A DNA stretch of 64,000 nt from Methylocella tundrae (GCF_038024855.1 NZ_CP139089.1:3623501-3687500); one strand, 5' to 3'. Counted from the first letter of the stretch, positions 56,516 through 64,000 are shown. Numbers and translations are program-made. The notes: generated by a model not told the origin, from the sequence alone.

Positions 56516-57343
56516 TCAGGCCGCCGCCAAGATGGGCGTCGGTTCGAAATAAGCCTCGTCCGGCGTGCGTCGGTCAAGGCTCGAATGCGGGCGCCGCCGA
56601 TTGTAAAAGTTTAGATATCGGGCAATCGAGGTGCGCGCCACGCCGACGCTGTCATAGGCGTGCAGATAAACCTCTTCGTACTTGACCGACTTCCAGATGC
56701 GCTCGACGAAAACATTGTCGCGCCAGGCGCCCTTGCCATCCATGCTGATTGCGATCTTGTTGGCGATCAGCACGCTGGTGAACGCCTCGCTGGTGAACTG
56801 GCTTCCCTGATCCGTATTGAAAATCCCCGGCTTGCCATACTTCGCCAACGCCTCCTCCACCGCTTCGACGCAGAAATCGGCCTCTATTGTGATTGACACG
56901 CGGTGGCTGAGCACGCGACGGCTGAACCAGTCGACGACCGCGGCGAGATAGACGAAGCCGCGCGCCATCGAGATGTAGGTGATGTCCATCGCCCACGCCT
57001 GGTTCGGGCGATCGACCTTCAATCCGCGCAGCAAATACGGGTAAATCTTGTGACCTGGCGCGGGTTTTGACGTGTTTGGCCGGCGATAAATCGCCTCGAT
57101 GCCCATGCGCTTCATCAGCGTGGCGACATGGCGGCGGCCCGCGGCGACGCCCTCGCGGTTCAGAAAATCCCGCAACATCCGGCTGCCCGCGAACGGGAAT
57201 TCCAGATGCAATTCGTCGATGCGGCGCATCAGCGCGAGGTCTTCGGCCGATACCGGGCGAGGTTTGTAATAGACGCTGCCGCGACTGATATTTAGGATCT
57301 TGGCCTGACGGGAGATAGGAAGATCGTGATTGCGGTCGATCAT
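56516..57343 (-). CDS. IS3-family transposase OrfB
   Basis: 275 residues with HTH_21 region (SRGSVYYKPRPVSAEDLALMRRIDELH, FPFAGSRMLRDFLNREG) and an integrase core: AMDITYISMARGFVYL (Asp), FNTDQGSQFTS (Asp) and VERIWKSVKYEEVYL (Glu, with the +7 Lys). LNFYNRRRPHSSLDRRTPDEAYF is the usual C-terminus. The start ATG 57343 overlaps OrfA's end by four bases, as expected for frameshift fusion. Catalytic residues are intact, but the element is truncated, so it is probably immobile unless helped in trans. Confidence 0.92.
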   Translation of the reverse strand: MIDRNHDLPISRQAKILNISRGSVYYKPRPVSAEDLALMRRIDELHLEFPFAGSRMLRDFLNREGVAAGRRHVATLMKRMGIEAIYRRPNTSKPAPGHKIYPYLLRGLKVDRPNQAWAMDITYISMARGFVYLAAVVDWFSRRVLSHRVSITIEADFCVEAVEEALAKYGKPGIFNTDQGSQFTSEAFTSVLIANKIAISMDGKGAWRDNVFVERIWKSVKYEEVYLHAYDSVGVARTSIARYLNFYNRRRPHSSLDRRTPDEAYFEPTPILAAA

Positions 57344-57540
57344 CGCTTTGCGCTCAGCATGCCGGCCTTGATGAGCGCGCCTTCCAAAAAATCGTTTTCC
57401 AATGCCAACTCGCCGATTTTGGCGTGAAGCGCCTTCAAATCCACCGGCGCGGCTTGGACGTTCGTGGCGTCGGCGCCGAAAACCCCGGCCGCCCCTTCAA
57501 GCAATTGCGACTTCCAGTCCCTGATCTGGTTCGGATGAAC
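57340..57540 (-). pseudogene. IS3-family OrfA, 5' truncated
   Basis: Reads VHPNQIRDWKSQLLEGAAGVFG...ELALENDFLEGALIKAGML, the C-terminal two-thirds of an IS3 OrfA (end of the HTH and the leucine zipper). The first 25 or so residues are missing: at 57540 the next IS3 copy begins. An open frame continues upstream to 57717 only by reading through that element. Confidence 0.85.
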
Positions 57541-57604
57541 TGACCTTGCCCCCTGAGGCTTATCCGGTTTGAAGTTTGCTCTGGCCCATGATGAGGACCG
57601 GAGA

Positions 57605-57871
57605 ATGAAGCGCAGCCGTTTCAGCGAAGAGCAGATCATCGGGATATTGAAGGAGCACGAGGCCGGGGTTTCGGTAGCCGATCTGTGCCGCAAGCACGGC
57701 GTCAGCGACGCGAGCATTTATAAGTGGAAGACCAAGTACGGCGGCATGGATGTGTCGGAGGCCAAGCGGCTGAAGACGCTTGAGGACGAGAACACGCGGC
57801 TGAAGCGGCTTCTGGCGGACGCTATGCTCGACAATGCGGCGCTGAAAGATCTTCTTGGAAAAAAATGGTGA
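57605..57871 (+). CDS. IS407-group transposase OrfA
   Basis: 88 residues: [44 protein letters not shown] (HTH) and the leucine-zipper [21 protein letters not shown]. Start ATG 57605. A run of seven A at 57859-57865 near its end is a likely slippery site for making the OrfAB fusion by -1 frameshift; OrfB begins at that place. Confidence 0.92.
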   Translation: MKRSRFSEEQIIGILKEHEAGVSVADLCRKHGVSDASIYKWKTKYGGMDVSEAKRLKTLEDENTRLKRLLADAMLDNAALKDLLGKKW

Positions 57872-58794
57872 CGCCCGCTGCCGAGCGAGAGGCCGTCGCG
57901 CATCTTCGATCAGCCTTCGAGATGAGCGAGCGGCGGGCGTGCAAGGTGATCGACTGCTGCCGGATGACGGTTCGCTACGCGACGGCCCGCACGGATGACG
58001 GCGCCCTGCGCGAGCGGATGAAGGCCATGGCGCACGAGCGCCGCCGGTTCGGCTATCGCCGCCTGCATGTCCTGCTGCGACGGGAGGGCTATGTGGTCAA
58101 TCACAAGCGACTGTTCCGGCTCTATCGAGAGGAGAAGCTCGCCGTCCGGCGTCGTGCCGGGCGCAAGCGGGCGATCGGGACGCGAGCGCCGATGCTGATC
58201 CCCTTTGCCCCCAACGACCGCTGGTCGCTGGACTTTGTCTCGGATCAGCTCATCGACGGACGCCGCTTCCGCATTCTGGCGGTCGTCGACGATTGCACCC
58301 GCAAATGCCTTGGCCTGGTGGCTGATACCTCGCTCTCCGGCCTGAGGGTCGCACGGGAGCTGGATCGTCTGATCCATGAGCACGGCAAGCCCAAGATGGT
58401 GGTCAGCGACAACGGCAGCGAACTCACCTCGAACGCGATCTTGCGCTGGGCGGACGACAGTCTGGTGGCCTGGCATTACATCGCGCCAGGCAAACCGGTT
58501 CAGAACGCCTTCATCGAGAGCTTCAATGGGCGGTTGCGGGATGAACTCTTGAATGAGACGCTGTTCCGGTCGCTACCGCATGCCAGAGCCATGTTGGCGG
58601 CCTGGCGAGACGATTACAATACCAGGCGACCTCACTCTCGCCTCGGCTGGCGCACCCCGGCCGAATATGCCGCAACCTTCGAACCACAACGGGTGCAGGC
58701 GCGGCGCTCGATGGTAGGCTCCGCGCCTGCGCCCGTTGCTCACCCCGCTCAAACGAGCATCACAATCCGCCGGAGCGAACTCAAAACTGGATAA
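57865..58794 (+). CDS. IS407-group transposase OrfB
   Basis: 309 residues. N-terminal HTH_21 ([18 protein letters not shown] in short form), then the rve core with [16 protein letters not shown] (Asp), [14 protein letters not shown] (Asp) and [18 protein letters not shown] (Glu). C-terminal [20 protein letters not shown] is typical. Overlaps OrfA by seven bases in the -1 frame. Complete; the element may be active. Confidence 0.93.
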   Translation: MVTPAAEREAVAHLRSAFEMSERRACKVIDCCRMTVRYATARTDDGALRERMKAMAHERRRFGYRRLHVLLRREGYVVNHKRLFRLYREEKLAVRRRAGRKRAIGTRAPMLIPFAPNDRWSLDFVSDQLIDGRRFRILAVVDDCTRKCLGLVADTSLSGLRVARELDRLIHEHGKPKMVVSDNGSELTSNAILRWADDSLVAWHYIAPGKPVQNAFIESFNGRLRDELLNETLFRSLPHARAMLAAWRDDYNTRRPHSRLGWRTPAEYAATFEPQRVQARRSMVGSAPAPVAHPAQTSITIRRSELKTG

Positions 58795-58811
58795 AACTTG
58801 GGGCAAGGTCA

Positions 58812-58945
58812 GAGTCGGTGAAGTCGATTCCCATACTGGCGTAATCGGCTATCGTGACCGTAATTGGATCACCACCCGACGGCGTGATTGTAACGCCCGT
58901 CGATGTCTGAGTTACTGTAAAACCGTTTTGGGAAAAGCTAGGCAT
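58812..58945 (-). pseudogene. N-terminal fragment of a gene cut by the IS3 element
   Basis: From ATG 58945, with GGAGG about five bases upstream, 44 codons encode PSFSQNGFTVTQTSTGVTI...YASMGIDFTDS before the frame runs into the IS terminus at 58811. The Thr/Ser-rich start with a strong ribosome binding site suggests a real gene lost its 3' part. Family not recognised. Confidence 0.6.
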
Positions 58946-58961
58946 GAATCCTCCAAATAAT

Positions 58962-59267
58962 TTAAGTTGCCGCCAGTGTCATAGCAATTAGAAAATACGC
59001 AATGAAAGCGAGGGCAGATAAAAGAGAAACCACAAATGGCGAGATATTGCGCCCTGTCCGAGATAACTTGACTGATACTGCCATTGTTACAATCCCGATC
59101 GAGACAGGAACTAATATCAGCAGCCACGATGAGGCTCTTCCATAACCGCGCTCGTAAAGAGAAACCGTTGGAGCTATCCAGAGGCAGCCGAACAAAATCC
59201 ATGCTGCGGTAGGTATAAGGGCGAGCGCGATGGCGGAAAGGGTAACGGGGCTTTTCTTCTTTATCAT
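58962..59267 (-). CDS. Small membrane protein, island-encoded
   Basis: 101 residues from ATG 59267. Three predicted membrane spans (about 8-28, 42-60, 75-98): LSAIALALIPTAAWILFGCLWIA in pieces, LLILVPVSIGIVTMAVS and FVVSLLSALAFIAYFLIAM. Lower GC than the chromosome. It lies just upstream of the truncated gene and may have shared a transcript with it. A start further upstream (GTG 59315) is possible. Function unknown. Confidence 0.6.
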   Translation of the reverse strand: MIKKKSPVTLSAIALALIPTAAWILFGCLWIAPTVSLYERGYGRASSWLLILVPVSIGIVTMAVSVKLSRTGRNISPFVVSLLSALAFIAYFLIAMTLAAT

Positions 59268-59548
59268 GTAACGAGCTTCTCTAATGGAATGCGTGAGGGA
59301 CATCCTCCAAGGCACATCAGCGCAATTGCGACGATAGCTGTCATTGTCGAATTTATAAATTTCTTACTGTTGAGCGGAATGGCAATGAAAACGAGAGATT
59401 TAGTGCCATAAGAAATGATATTCCGAATATATGTGTAAAGTCGATTAAACGCTTAAGTCGAGTATAATGTATTATAATTACCATCTATGGAATAGTGATG
59501 CAATAGTCTCATCACAGTACATTATGAACATGCGGCAATCTGCTATGG
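59268..59548. other. AT-rich island segment
   Basis: About 280 bp with markedly lower GC than the rest (e.g. 59340-59540), no supported gene. Likely foreign DNA with promoters for the flanking genes. Confidence 0.5.
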
Positions 59549-59804
59549 ATGAACTATCGCGAAGCAGAAGCCATATTGACGTTCGTTGTGGGAAAAATGG
59601 AGCAGGAACGCGTCCGTCAGGGCCTTTCGCTGCAAAAGCTCGGAACCATTTCCGGCGTCAACCGAACGACCATTGGGCTCATCGAAAAGGGCCAACGATC
59701 CCCAAGCCTGCATCTGCCTGCGAATCGCGGACGCCTTGGGACTGGATTTGGGCGATGTGCTGAAGAGCGCGCCGAAGAAGTCACGCAAGCCAGCGCAAGG
59801 CTAA
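59549..59804 (+). pseudogene. XRE-family regulator gene, frameshifted
   Basis: The first frame gives an HTH_3 domain (GKMEQERVRQGLSLQKLGTISGVNRTTIGLIEKGQRSPSLH in parts) from ATG 59549. Near 59712 the reading shifts by one base; the other frame continues CLRIADALGLDLGDVLKSAPKKSRK to 59804, which is the normal end of such regulators. About 84 residues if joined. Sequencing error is possible. Confidence 0.7.
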
Positions 59805-59811
59805 ACGATCC

Positions 59812-59845
59812 GCGTGAGGGACAGTGACCCGCATGGGCCGAGACT
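59812..59845 (+). repeat. Direct repeat, left copy
   Basis: 34 bp beginning GCGTGAGGGACAGT; matches 61298-61331 with one mismatch. Looser similarity continues for about 60 bp beyond both copies (GCTCGGtGAGGCG, then GGCCCGGCGGG). Confidence 0.85.
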
Positions 59846-59981
59846 GCCCCCCGCGCTGCGCCCGTCGCAGCGGCCAGGCTCGGTGAGGCGTCAACCGAAT
59901 TTGGCCCGGCGGGTGGTGCGCCCAGTACGCCCTAAAGTCGCCGTTGGCGGGCGGCCCCAAATACCTGCTAGGATTTATGCC

Positions 59982-61394
59982 ATGTCAGAAGTCGATCGCC
60001 TGAACCCGTTCCTGCTCGGCCCAGCCATCATCCCATGTCCGAGAATGGTGATGCTGACCCGAGATTTCGAGGCTCCGTTGGCGGAAGGGGAAGGTCAGTT
60101 CGAGATCGTGTCGGAGCGGGAGTTCCGTTACCGCATGACTGGGCAGCCTGTCGATCGGGGCCATAGCCTGCGCGCACTCAATCGTCAGCGGAATGAGCGC
60201 TACGATGCGCAAAACAGGTTCCGCCTGGAGATGACGGATGCCGACGGGATTGAGTGGTCAGGTGGCTGGACGGTGCCTGACGTAAACTGCGACGGGGATC
60301 AGTGGGTGCTCATTGGTACATGTGACCAGCTAAGCACTATTGTTAAGGGGCCGACGACCGGCGAAAGCGGGGCTGAAGCTCGCTTTCTAATTCCCCGAAA
60401 CCATAGCGCCACGATCATTTTACGTCGCTTCGTGCGAAGCGACGATGAAGCCGGCGCATTAAGCGCCGCTCGCACTGTCAATGTTCTCGGCGTGCCGGTC
60501 AGGTTCGCGTTCGACAGCGAGACCAACGTACTTTCCGTCTCCGCCGTCTGCACCCCGGATTTTCCGACTCACGTGGCCGAAAATTGGTTCGGCGAACCGC
60601 TCTGCATCCTTTTTGGACAGTTGGTGTTTCCGCGACTTGTCGAGCGCCGCTTTCCTGACGGTCGCTCCATGCTCTGGGTACGACAATCGCCTGCCTGGAC
60701 CGCCGACTCCACATGGACGGCGCTTTGGATCGGCGATGATCGCCTCACGGACGATGGTGATTTCTTTGATCTCTACGCCGGGCTCCTCACGTTGATCGCG
60801 CGTACCGGACAGTGGGAACGCCACACGATCACAAGTTTCTACGAAGAGGTGATCCAGTCGGCGCAGGGATCGAGGTGGGTGATGGCACTGACACTGGCCA
60901 GCAGCATCGAAGGCCAGGCGCGTCTCCTCGTCCCGCAGGGCACGCTTCGAACCGACGCCGATCAGGCGGCGATCGATTCTCTGGTCGCCCATATCGACCA
61001 GTGGACCGGCGCGTCGAGGCTGAAGGACGCAGCGGCGTCTGCGGTAAAAAGAGTGGATACCGTTTCCGTGCAACGGGCGCTCTACACATTGGCGGGTGAC
61101 GGGGTGAGTACTCGCCCACAAATCGCGTCCTGGATAAAGATCCGCAACAGCGTCATGCATGGCACGCTCGTTTCGCCCTATTCCAGCGAGGAGAACGACC
61201 AGATTATTATTAATCTAGCCGATCTGCTTCGGGCACTCACGCGTGAGTCCGCGCGCCGCGCGCTGGTTCAGACAGAACCCGTTTTCCCTCCACGCCCGCG
61301 TGAGGGACAGTCACCCGCATGGGCCGAGACTAGGGGCTCGGCGAGGCGAAAAGCCGAGTATGGCCCGACGGGCAAGCCCGGCACGCCAATCTAA
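59982..61394 (+). CDS. HEPN-like protein of the ApeA type, candidate defence gene
   Basis: 470 residues from ATG 59982 (AGGA eight bases upstream). The N-terminal 290 residues are beta-rich and mixed; the C-terminal part is helical and contains IKIRNSVMHG, an Rx4H motif (R388, H393) as in HEPN ribonucleases. Two-part size and layout recall ApeA-like abortive-infection proteins, but I could not confirm an ApeA N-terminal domain. The final 32 residues are encoded by the right-hand direct repeat, so the natural C-terminus was probably replaced. Location between repeats and near a serine recombinase supports mobile defence cargo; inference. Confidence 0.7.
   Translation: MSEVDRLNPFLLGPAIIPCPRMVMLTRDFEAPLAEGEGQFEIVSEREFRYRMTGQPVDRGHSLRALNRQRNERYDAQNRFRLEMTDADGIEWSGGWTVPDVNCDGDQWVLIGTCDQLSTIVKGPTTGESGAEARFLIPRNHSATIILRRFVRSDDEAGALSAARTVNVLGVPVRFAFDSETNVLSVSAVCTPDFPTHVAENWFGEPLCILFGQLVFPRLVERRFPDGRSMLWVRQSPAWTADSTWTALWIGDDRLTDDGDFFDLYAGLLTLIARTGQWERHTITSFYEEVIQSAQGSRWVMALTLASSIEGQARLLVPQGTLRTDADQAAIDSLVAHIDQWTGASRLKDAAASAVKRVDTVSVQRALYTLAGDGVSTRPQIASWIKIRNSVMHGTLVSPYSSEENDQIIINLADLLRALTRESARRALVQTEPVFPPRPREGQSPAWAETRGSARRKAEYGPTGKPGTPI
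61298..61331 (+). repeat. Direct repeat, right copy
   Basis: Second copy of the 34-bp repeat (one mismatch to 59812-59845). It overlaps the 3' end of the HEPN-like reading frame. Confidence 0.85.
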
Positions 61395-61403
61395 GGCAGA
61401 CTA

Positions 61404-61910
61404 TTACCGTCCCCGCTCGCGTCCACCATCATGCCCGCCGACAGGAAAGCCCCGCTCATGCCGCCCCTTCTCTTCTGAAATCCGCTGGCCCTTCGCACCC
61501 TCGTCCTTCTGATACGCTCCGCCCGGCGACCTGCTCTTGCCGTGCCGGATGCAGGCGTCCGTCTTGTTGGGATCGGACACGCAGACACAATAGACGGCAT
61601 CCGCCAGCAAAAATTCCGGCCCTTCCTCAAACAACCACGTGGTCGGTTGTGCTTCCGGCGCATCTGCCAGCCTGCCGACCGTGACATGCTGCGTGCGCCC
61701 ATCGGGATCGGGCTGCTCGATCAGGATTTCATCCGGCGCAAGCGCGAAATGCTTGTGCGCCAGATGGACCGCGAACCTTTGCAGCTTGCCGTGCCTGGCC
61801 AGTGCATCGCGCACATCGCGCAGGCAGGCCAGATCTTCATCGTCCAGGAGCGGCGCATTCTGCAGCTCAGGCAATATCGTCCACTGCATCGGCTGAATCG
61901 AAAGGTTCAT
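61404..61910 (-). CDS. Island hypothetical protein
   Basis: 168 residues from ATG 61910. N-terminal part (LSIQPMQWTILPELQNAPLLDDEDLACLRDVRDALARHGK) and HVTVGRLADAPEAQPTTWLFEEG are protein-like and soluble; the C-terminal third is a Gly/Arg/Lys-rich tail. Genes of this kind sit beside DUF6876 genes in alphaproteobacterial integrative elements as I recall. Same strand as the DUF6876 gene, 147 bp apart. No function known. Confidence 0.65.
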   Translation of the reverse strand: MNLSIQPMQWTILPELQNAPLLDDEDLACLRDVRDALARHGKLQRFAVHLAHKHFALAPDEILIEQPDPDGRTQHVTVGRLADAPEAQPTTWLFEEGPEFLLADAVYCVCVSDPNKTDACIRHGKSRSPGGAYQKDEGAKGQRISEEKGRHERGFPVGGHDGGRERGR

Positions 61911-61980
61911 GGCGCGTAACCTTCTGCTTCGCCACAAAAGACATCACGGGCGAAGGCCTCTGTCACGATCGTTTCCGTAC

Positions 61981-62009
61981 CGACGGCGACAATGACCTGT
62001 TCGTGGGCA
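61981..62009 (+). repeat. 29-bp direct repeat, copy 1
   Basis: CGACGGCGACAATGACCTGT and nine more bases; recurs at 62698-62726 with one mismatch. It lies outside genes, next to a long hairpin. Confidence 0.8.
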
Positions 62010-62021
62010 GGCATTCCACAC

Positions 62022-62051
62022 GCGAGAGGCCGCTTGCGGGCGGCCTCTCGC
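62022..62051. terminator. Perfect 12-bp-stem hairpin downstream of DUF6876 gene
   Basis: GCGAGAGGCCGC and GCGGCCTCTCGC with a six-base loop, six bases beyond the end of the minus-strand DUF6876 gene. No T-run follows, so a Rho-independent terminator is not certain; it may be an mRNA 3' stabiliser. Confidence 0.5.
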
Positions 62052-62057
62052 AAGGCG

Positions 62058-62426
62058 TCAATATTCGCTCGGCAGCAGGATGGTTTTGTTGACGAGATAG
62101 AAGCTGATCTCCGCGCGCGGAAAATCGGTGAATTCGATCAGCCTGGTGAACACGCTGCCGCCGTCGCCGTCCTCGCAAACGAGCGTGGCACTGTGATCGG
62201 GATTCACCGTCAGCCTCCAGAGCTGAAACTCTTCGGCTGCGATGCGTTTGTCGAAGCGCTGCGTCAGCGCGATTTCATCGTTGAGCCAGTAGGCCCCGGC
62301 AGTCTCGGCGACATATTTCACGCCGTCGGTATAGAGAATGTCGCGGACCAACGCGTGGCGATACCAATGTTCACTGCCAGTGAACTGGATCAGGTCGGTT
62401 TCTGAGAAAGTTTTCGTGTTCGTCAT
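62058..62426 (-). CDS. DUF6876 family protein
   Basis: 122 residues from ATG 62426 with AAAGGGGAA upstream. Signatures: FTGSEHWYRHALVRDILYTDGVKYVAETAGAYWLNDEIAL and EFQLWRLTVNPDHSATLVCEDG, ending DFPRAEISFYLVNKTILLPSEY. The family is frequent on integrative elements and plasmids of alphaproteobacteria. No catalytic motif visible; function unknown. Confidence 0.82.
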   Translation of the reverse strand: MTNTKTFSETDLIQFTGSEHWYRHALVRDILYTDGVKYVAETAGAYWLNDEIALTQRFDKRIAAEEFQLWRLTVNPDHSATLVCEDGDGGSVFTRLIEFTDFPRAEISFYLVNKTILLPSEY

Positions 62427-62697
62427 GGTCGTTCCCCTTTGCCTGGCGGGCCGCGCTATCGCGGCCTCGTGGGGCAACAGGGACCGGACCCATAGGATGA
62501 GGGATCAAACGCCGCGCGAAAGCGCGCCGGTCTACGGGGCGGAGCTGCACAAGCGAACGTGCGGAAGCGAGCCGCGTTGATCCCGAGACGGGAACGGTCA
62601 CACATCCCCACATGAGAGGCCGTCTGCGCGAACCGCCTGCGGGAGAGACCCGAACGAATAAAGAAAATTGTATCCCTGGAATCCGTACAATGGGCGT

Positions 62698-62726
62698 CGA
62701 CGGTGACAATGACCTGTTCGTGGGCA
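62698..62726 (+). repeat. 29-bp direct repeat, copy 2
   Basis: Matches 61981-62009 with one mismatch (T for C at the sixth base). A possible short regulatory or recombination-associated sequence ahead of the recombinase gene. Confidence 0.8.
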
Positions 62727-62760
62727 AGCCTTCTGGCAGGCTCATGGGCACATTGCCCCT

Positions 62761-63021
62761 ATGGGCAAGGTCGGACATCCTTCGCGGCAGGCAGCGGGCG
62801 ACGACAGGCGTGCACGGCGCGTCGTCGACGATTTCCCGGCTGACGTTTCTGTTGGCGCGGCCGAACTGGATGCGGTCGAGGCTTTTCTGATGCCGCTGGT
62901 GCATGCCATTATGTCAGGCACGCCACCCGCTGCGAACGGCCTCGAAAAACCTGTTGATGCGCCATTGGTGCGCAGCGCGGACTCACAAGGGCCGCAAAAA
63001 TCTGGATTACAGGGACGATAA
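62761..63021 (+). CDS. Possible small protein upstream of recombinase
   Basis: 86 residues. The middle (VGAAELDAVEAFLMPLVHAIMSG) has amphipathic helical character; it ends 14 bp before the recombinase start on the same strand. No clear ribosome binding site, so it may not be a gene. Confidence 0.3.
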   Translation: MGKVGHPSRQAAGDDRRARRVVDDFPADVSVGAAELDAVEAFLMPLVHAIMSGTPPAANGLEKPVDAPLVRSADSQGPQKSGLQGR

Positions 63022-63035
63022 GCGAGAGCGCACCC

Positions 63036-64000
63036 ATGTCCGTGACCATCAAAGCCGAACAAGGGGAACCGGTCACCGGGACGCGCGCCGCGCTGTACCT
63101 GCGGGTTTCAACGGGCCGGCAGGCCGAAGCCGACCTGTCGATTCCGGATCAGCGGCGGCAGGCGCTGGCCTACTGTGCCAGCCGGGGCTGGGATGTCGCC
63201 ATTGAATTCACCGAACCCGGCGCGAGCGGCATGGATGACCGCCGCCCGGAACTGCAGCGCCTTCTTGAAATGGCGACGACGGACGCCCCGCCGTTTGAAG
63301 TCGTAGTCGTGCATTCCTTCAGCCGTTTCGCGCGCGACCATTTCGCGCTCGAATACCATGTCCGCAGCCTGCGCAAGGCGGGCGTCAAACTTGTCAGCAT
63401 CACGCAGGATCTCGGCGACGATCCGATGAGCGTCATGGTGCGTCAGGTCTTCGCCCTATTTGATGAATACCAGTCGAAGGAGAATGCAAAACACACGCTG
63501 CGCGCCATGCAGGAAAACGCACGTCAGGGATTCTGGAACGGATCGAAAGCGCCATACGGCTATGCGGTTGTCGCCGCCGAACAGCGCGGTGCCAAGACAA
63601 AGAAGCGCCTTGCGATCGATCCCATCGAAGCCGAAGTCGTGCGCCTGATGTTTAGGTTGTTTCGTGAAGGGGACGGCACGTCAGGCCCGATGGGTGTGAA
63701 GGCCGTCACCTGCTGGCTCAACGAGCGCGGCTACCGCACGCGCGTCGGCGCGCGCTGGGGTATCGGCCCCTTACATCAGATTCTCATCCGGGAAACATAC
63801 AAGGGTATGCACCACTTCAACCGGAAGGTCTGGAAGACGAAGGAAGCCAAGCCCGAAGCGGACCAGATCCGCGTTGCCGTCGATCCCATCATCGACGAAG
63901 CCACCTTTGACGGTGTTCAGGCCATGCTCAGGGCGAAAAACCCGAAGGTGACACCCCCGCGGGTTGTCACCGGGCCCATCCTTCTGACCGGCCTCGCCAC
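63036..64000 (+). CDS. Large serine recombinase, 3' end outside window
   Basis: At least 321 residues from ATG 63036, running off the right edge. Resolvase domain: ALYLRVSTGRQ with nucleophile Ser25, ADLSIPDQRRQALAYCASRGW, FSRFARDHFALEY, and the start of the large-serine-integrase recombinase domain (NGSKAPYGYAVVAA, DPIEAEVVRLMFRLFREG, ETYKGMHHFNRKVW). Such enzymes integrate and excise phages, ICEs and SCCmec-like elements. It is the likely integrase of the island whose other genes lie to its left. Confidence 0.93.
   Translation, partial: MSVTIKAEQGEPVTGTRAALYLRVSTGRQAEADLSIPDQRRQALAYCASRGWDVAIEFTEPGASGMDDRRPELQRLLEMATTDAPPFEVVVVHSFSRFARDHFALEYHVRSLRKAGVKLVSITQDLGDDPMSVMVRQVFALFDEYQSKENAKHTLRAMQENARQGFWNGSKAPYGYAVVAAEQRGAKTKKRLAIDPIEAEVVRLMFRLFREGDGTSGPMGVKAVTCWLNERGYRTRVGARWGIGPLHQILIRETYKGMHHFNRKVWKTKEAKPEADQIRVAVDPIIDEATFDGVQAMLRAKNPKVTPPRVVTGPILLTGLA

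Larger units (their letters stand above)
56516..57540 (-). mobile_element. Truncated IS3-family element
   Basis: Minus-strand OrfA-OrfB pair whose upstream end is cut at 57540 by the adjacent IS3 element. The downstream terminal inverted repeat, probably within 56380-56515, could not be fixed because its partner end is lost. Confidence 0.7.
57541..58811 (+). mobile_element. IS3-family (IS407-group-like) element, complete
   Basis: 1,271 bp. Terminal inverted repeats begin TGACCTTGCCCC at both ends (57541 and, complementary, 58800-58811) and stay similar for about 30 bp. Flanking 4-mers GAAC and GAGT differ, so no target duplication is visible, suggesting deletion or recombination after insertion. 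Confidence 0.88.
62427..63035. other. Island intergenic region with possible small gene
   Basis: About 600 bp. Contains the second 29-bp repeat (62698-62726) and one weakly supported small reading frame (62761-63021). Otherwise nothing recognised. Confidence 0.4.

Noticed and set aside
62371..62904. 177-codon minus-strand frame overlapping the DUF6876 gene
   Set aside because: Overlaps a better supported gene in another frame and has non-protein-like composition.

Overview
The window reads as a chromosomal segment of a GC-rich alphaproteobacterium of the Hyphomicrobiales. The EipB-type envelope protein, CobS/CobT style, DUF779 and DUF2380-like proteins and codon usage suggest a Beijerinckiaceae-like (Methylocella/Methylocapsa-type) organism. 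That placement is inference from family content; no rRNA is present to confirm it.

Positions 1 to about 46,480 are mostly core chromosome: pyruvate carboxylase (cut by the window edge), an orphan Mrr endonuclease, a three-gene coiled-coil/membrane cassette, a lipid block (alpha-oxoamine synthase, GNAT-like acyltransferase, sphingolipid-desaturase-like enzyme), one IS5-type element, a surE-pcm-nlpD-like block in the same order as in enterobacteria, cobS and cobT, an S10 peptidase, a histidine kinase, a pseudo-caspase with a proline-rich tail, ppx-rlmE, an MFS exporter, guaB, MAPEG-rsmB, malate synthase G, a K+ channel, two sterol-desaturase-family proteins, a PLD-like protein and pyrE. A palindromic repeat family recurs downstream of genes at 10,680, 12,653 and 24,313; the IS5-type element sits at the CTAG edge of one copy.

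From about 46,480 to 55,500 the sequence is accessory and decaying: an IS remnant, small secreted proteins (one with YRGGV repeats), a patatin, a cyclic-nucleotide-binding gene broken by two frameshifts, membrane proteins, a SulP transporter and a TAXI solute-binding gene broken by one frameshift.

From about 55,500 to 64,000 it is a mobile island: a 3' tRNA-Phe fragment on the minus strand, one IS3 element truncated by another, IS-cut gene fragments, AT-rich DNA, a frameshifted XRE regulator, a HEPN-like protein (R388/H393) bracketed by direct repeats, two ICE-type hypothetical genes, and a large serine recombinase that runs off the right edge.

The best leads for new biology are the candidate sphingolipid-like lipid cluster (8,089-11,944), the HEPN-like gene in the island (59,982-61,394), and the pseudo-caspase with a duplicated proline-rich tail (27,916-30,396).
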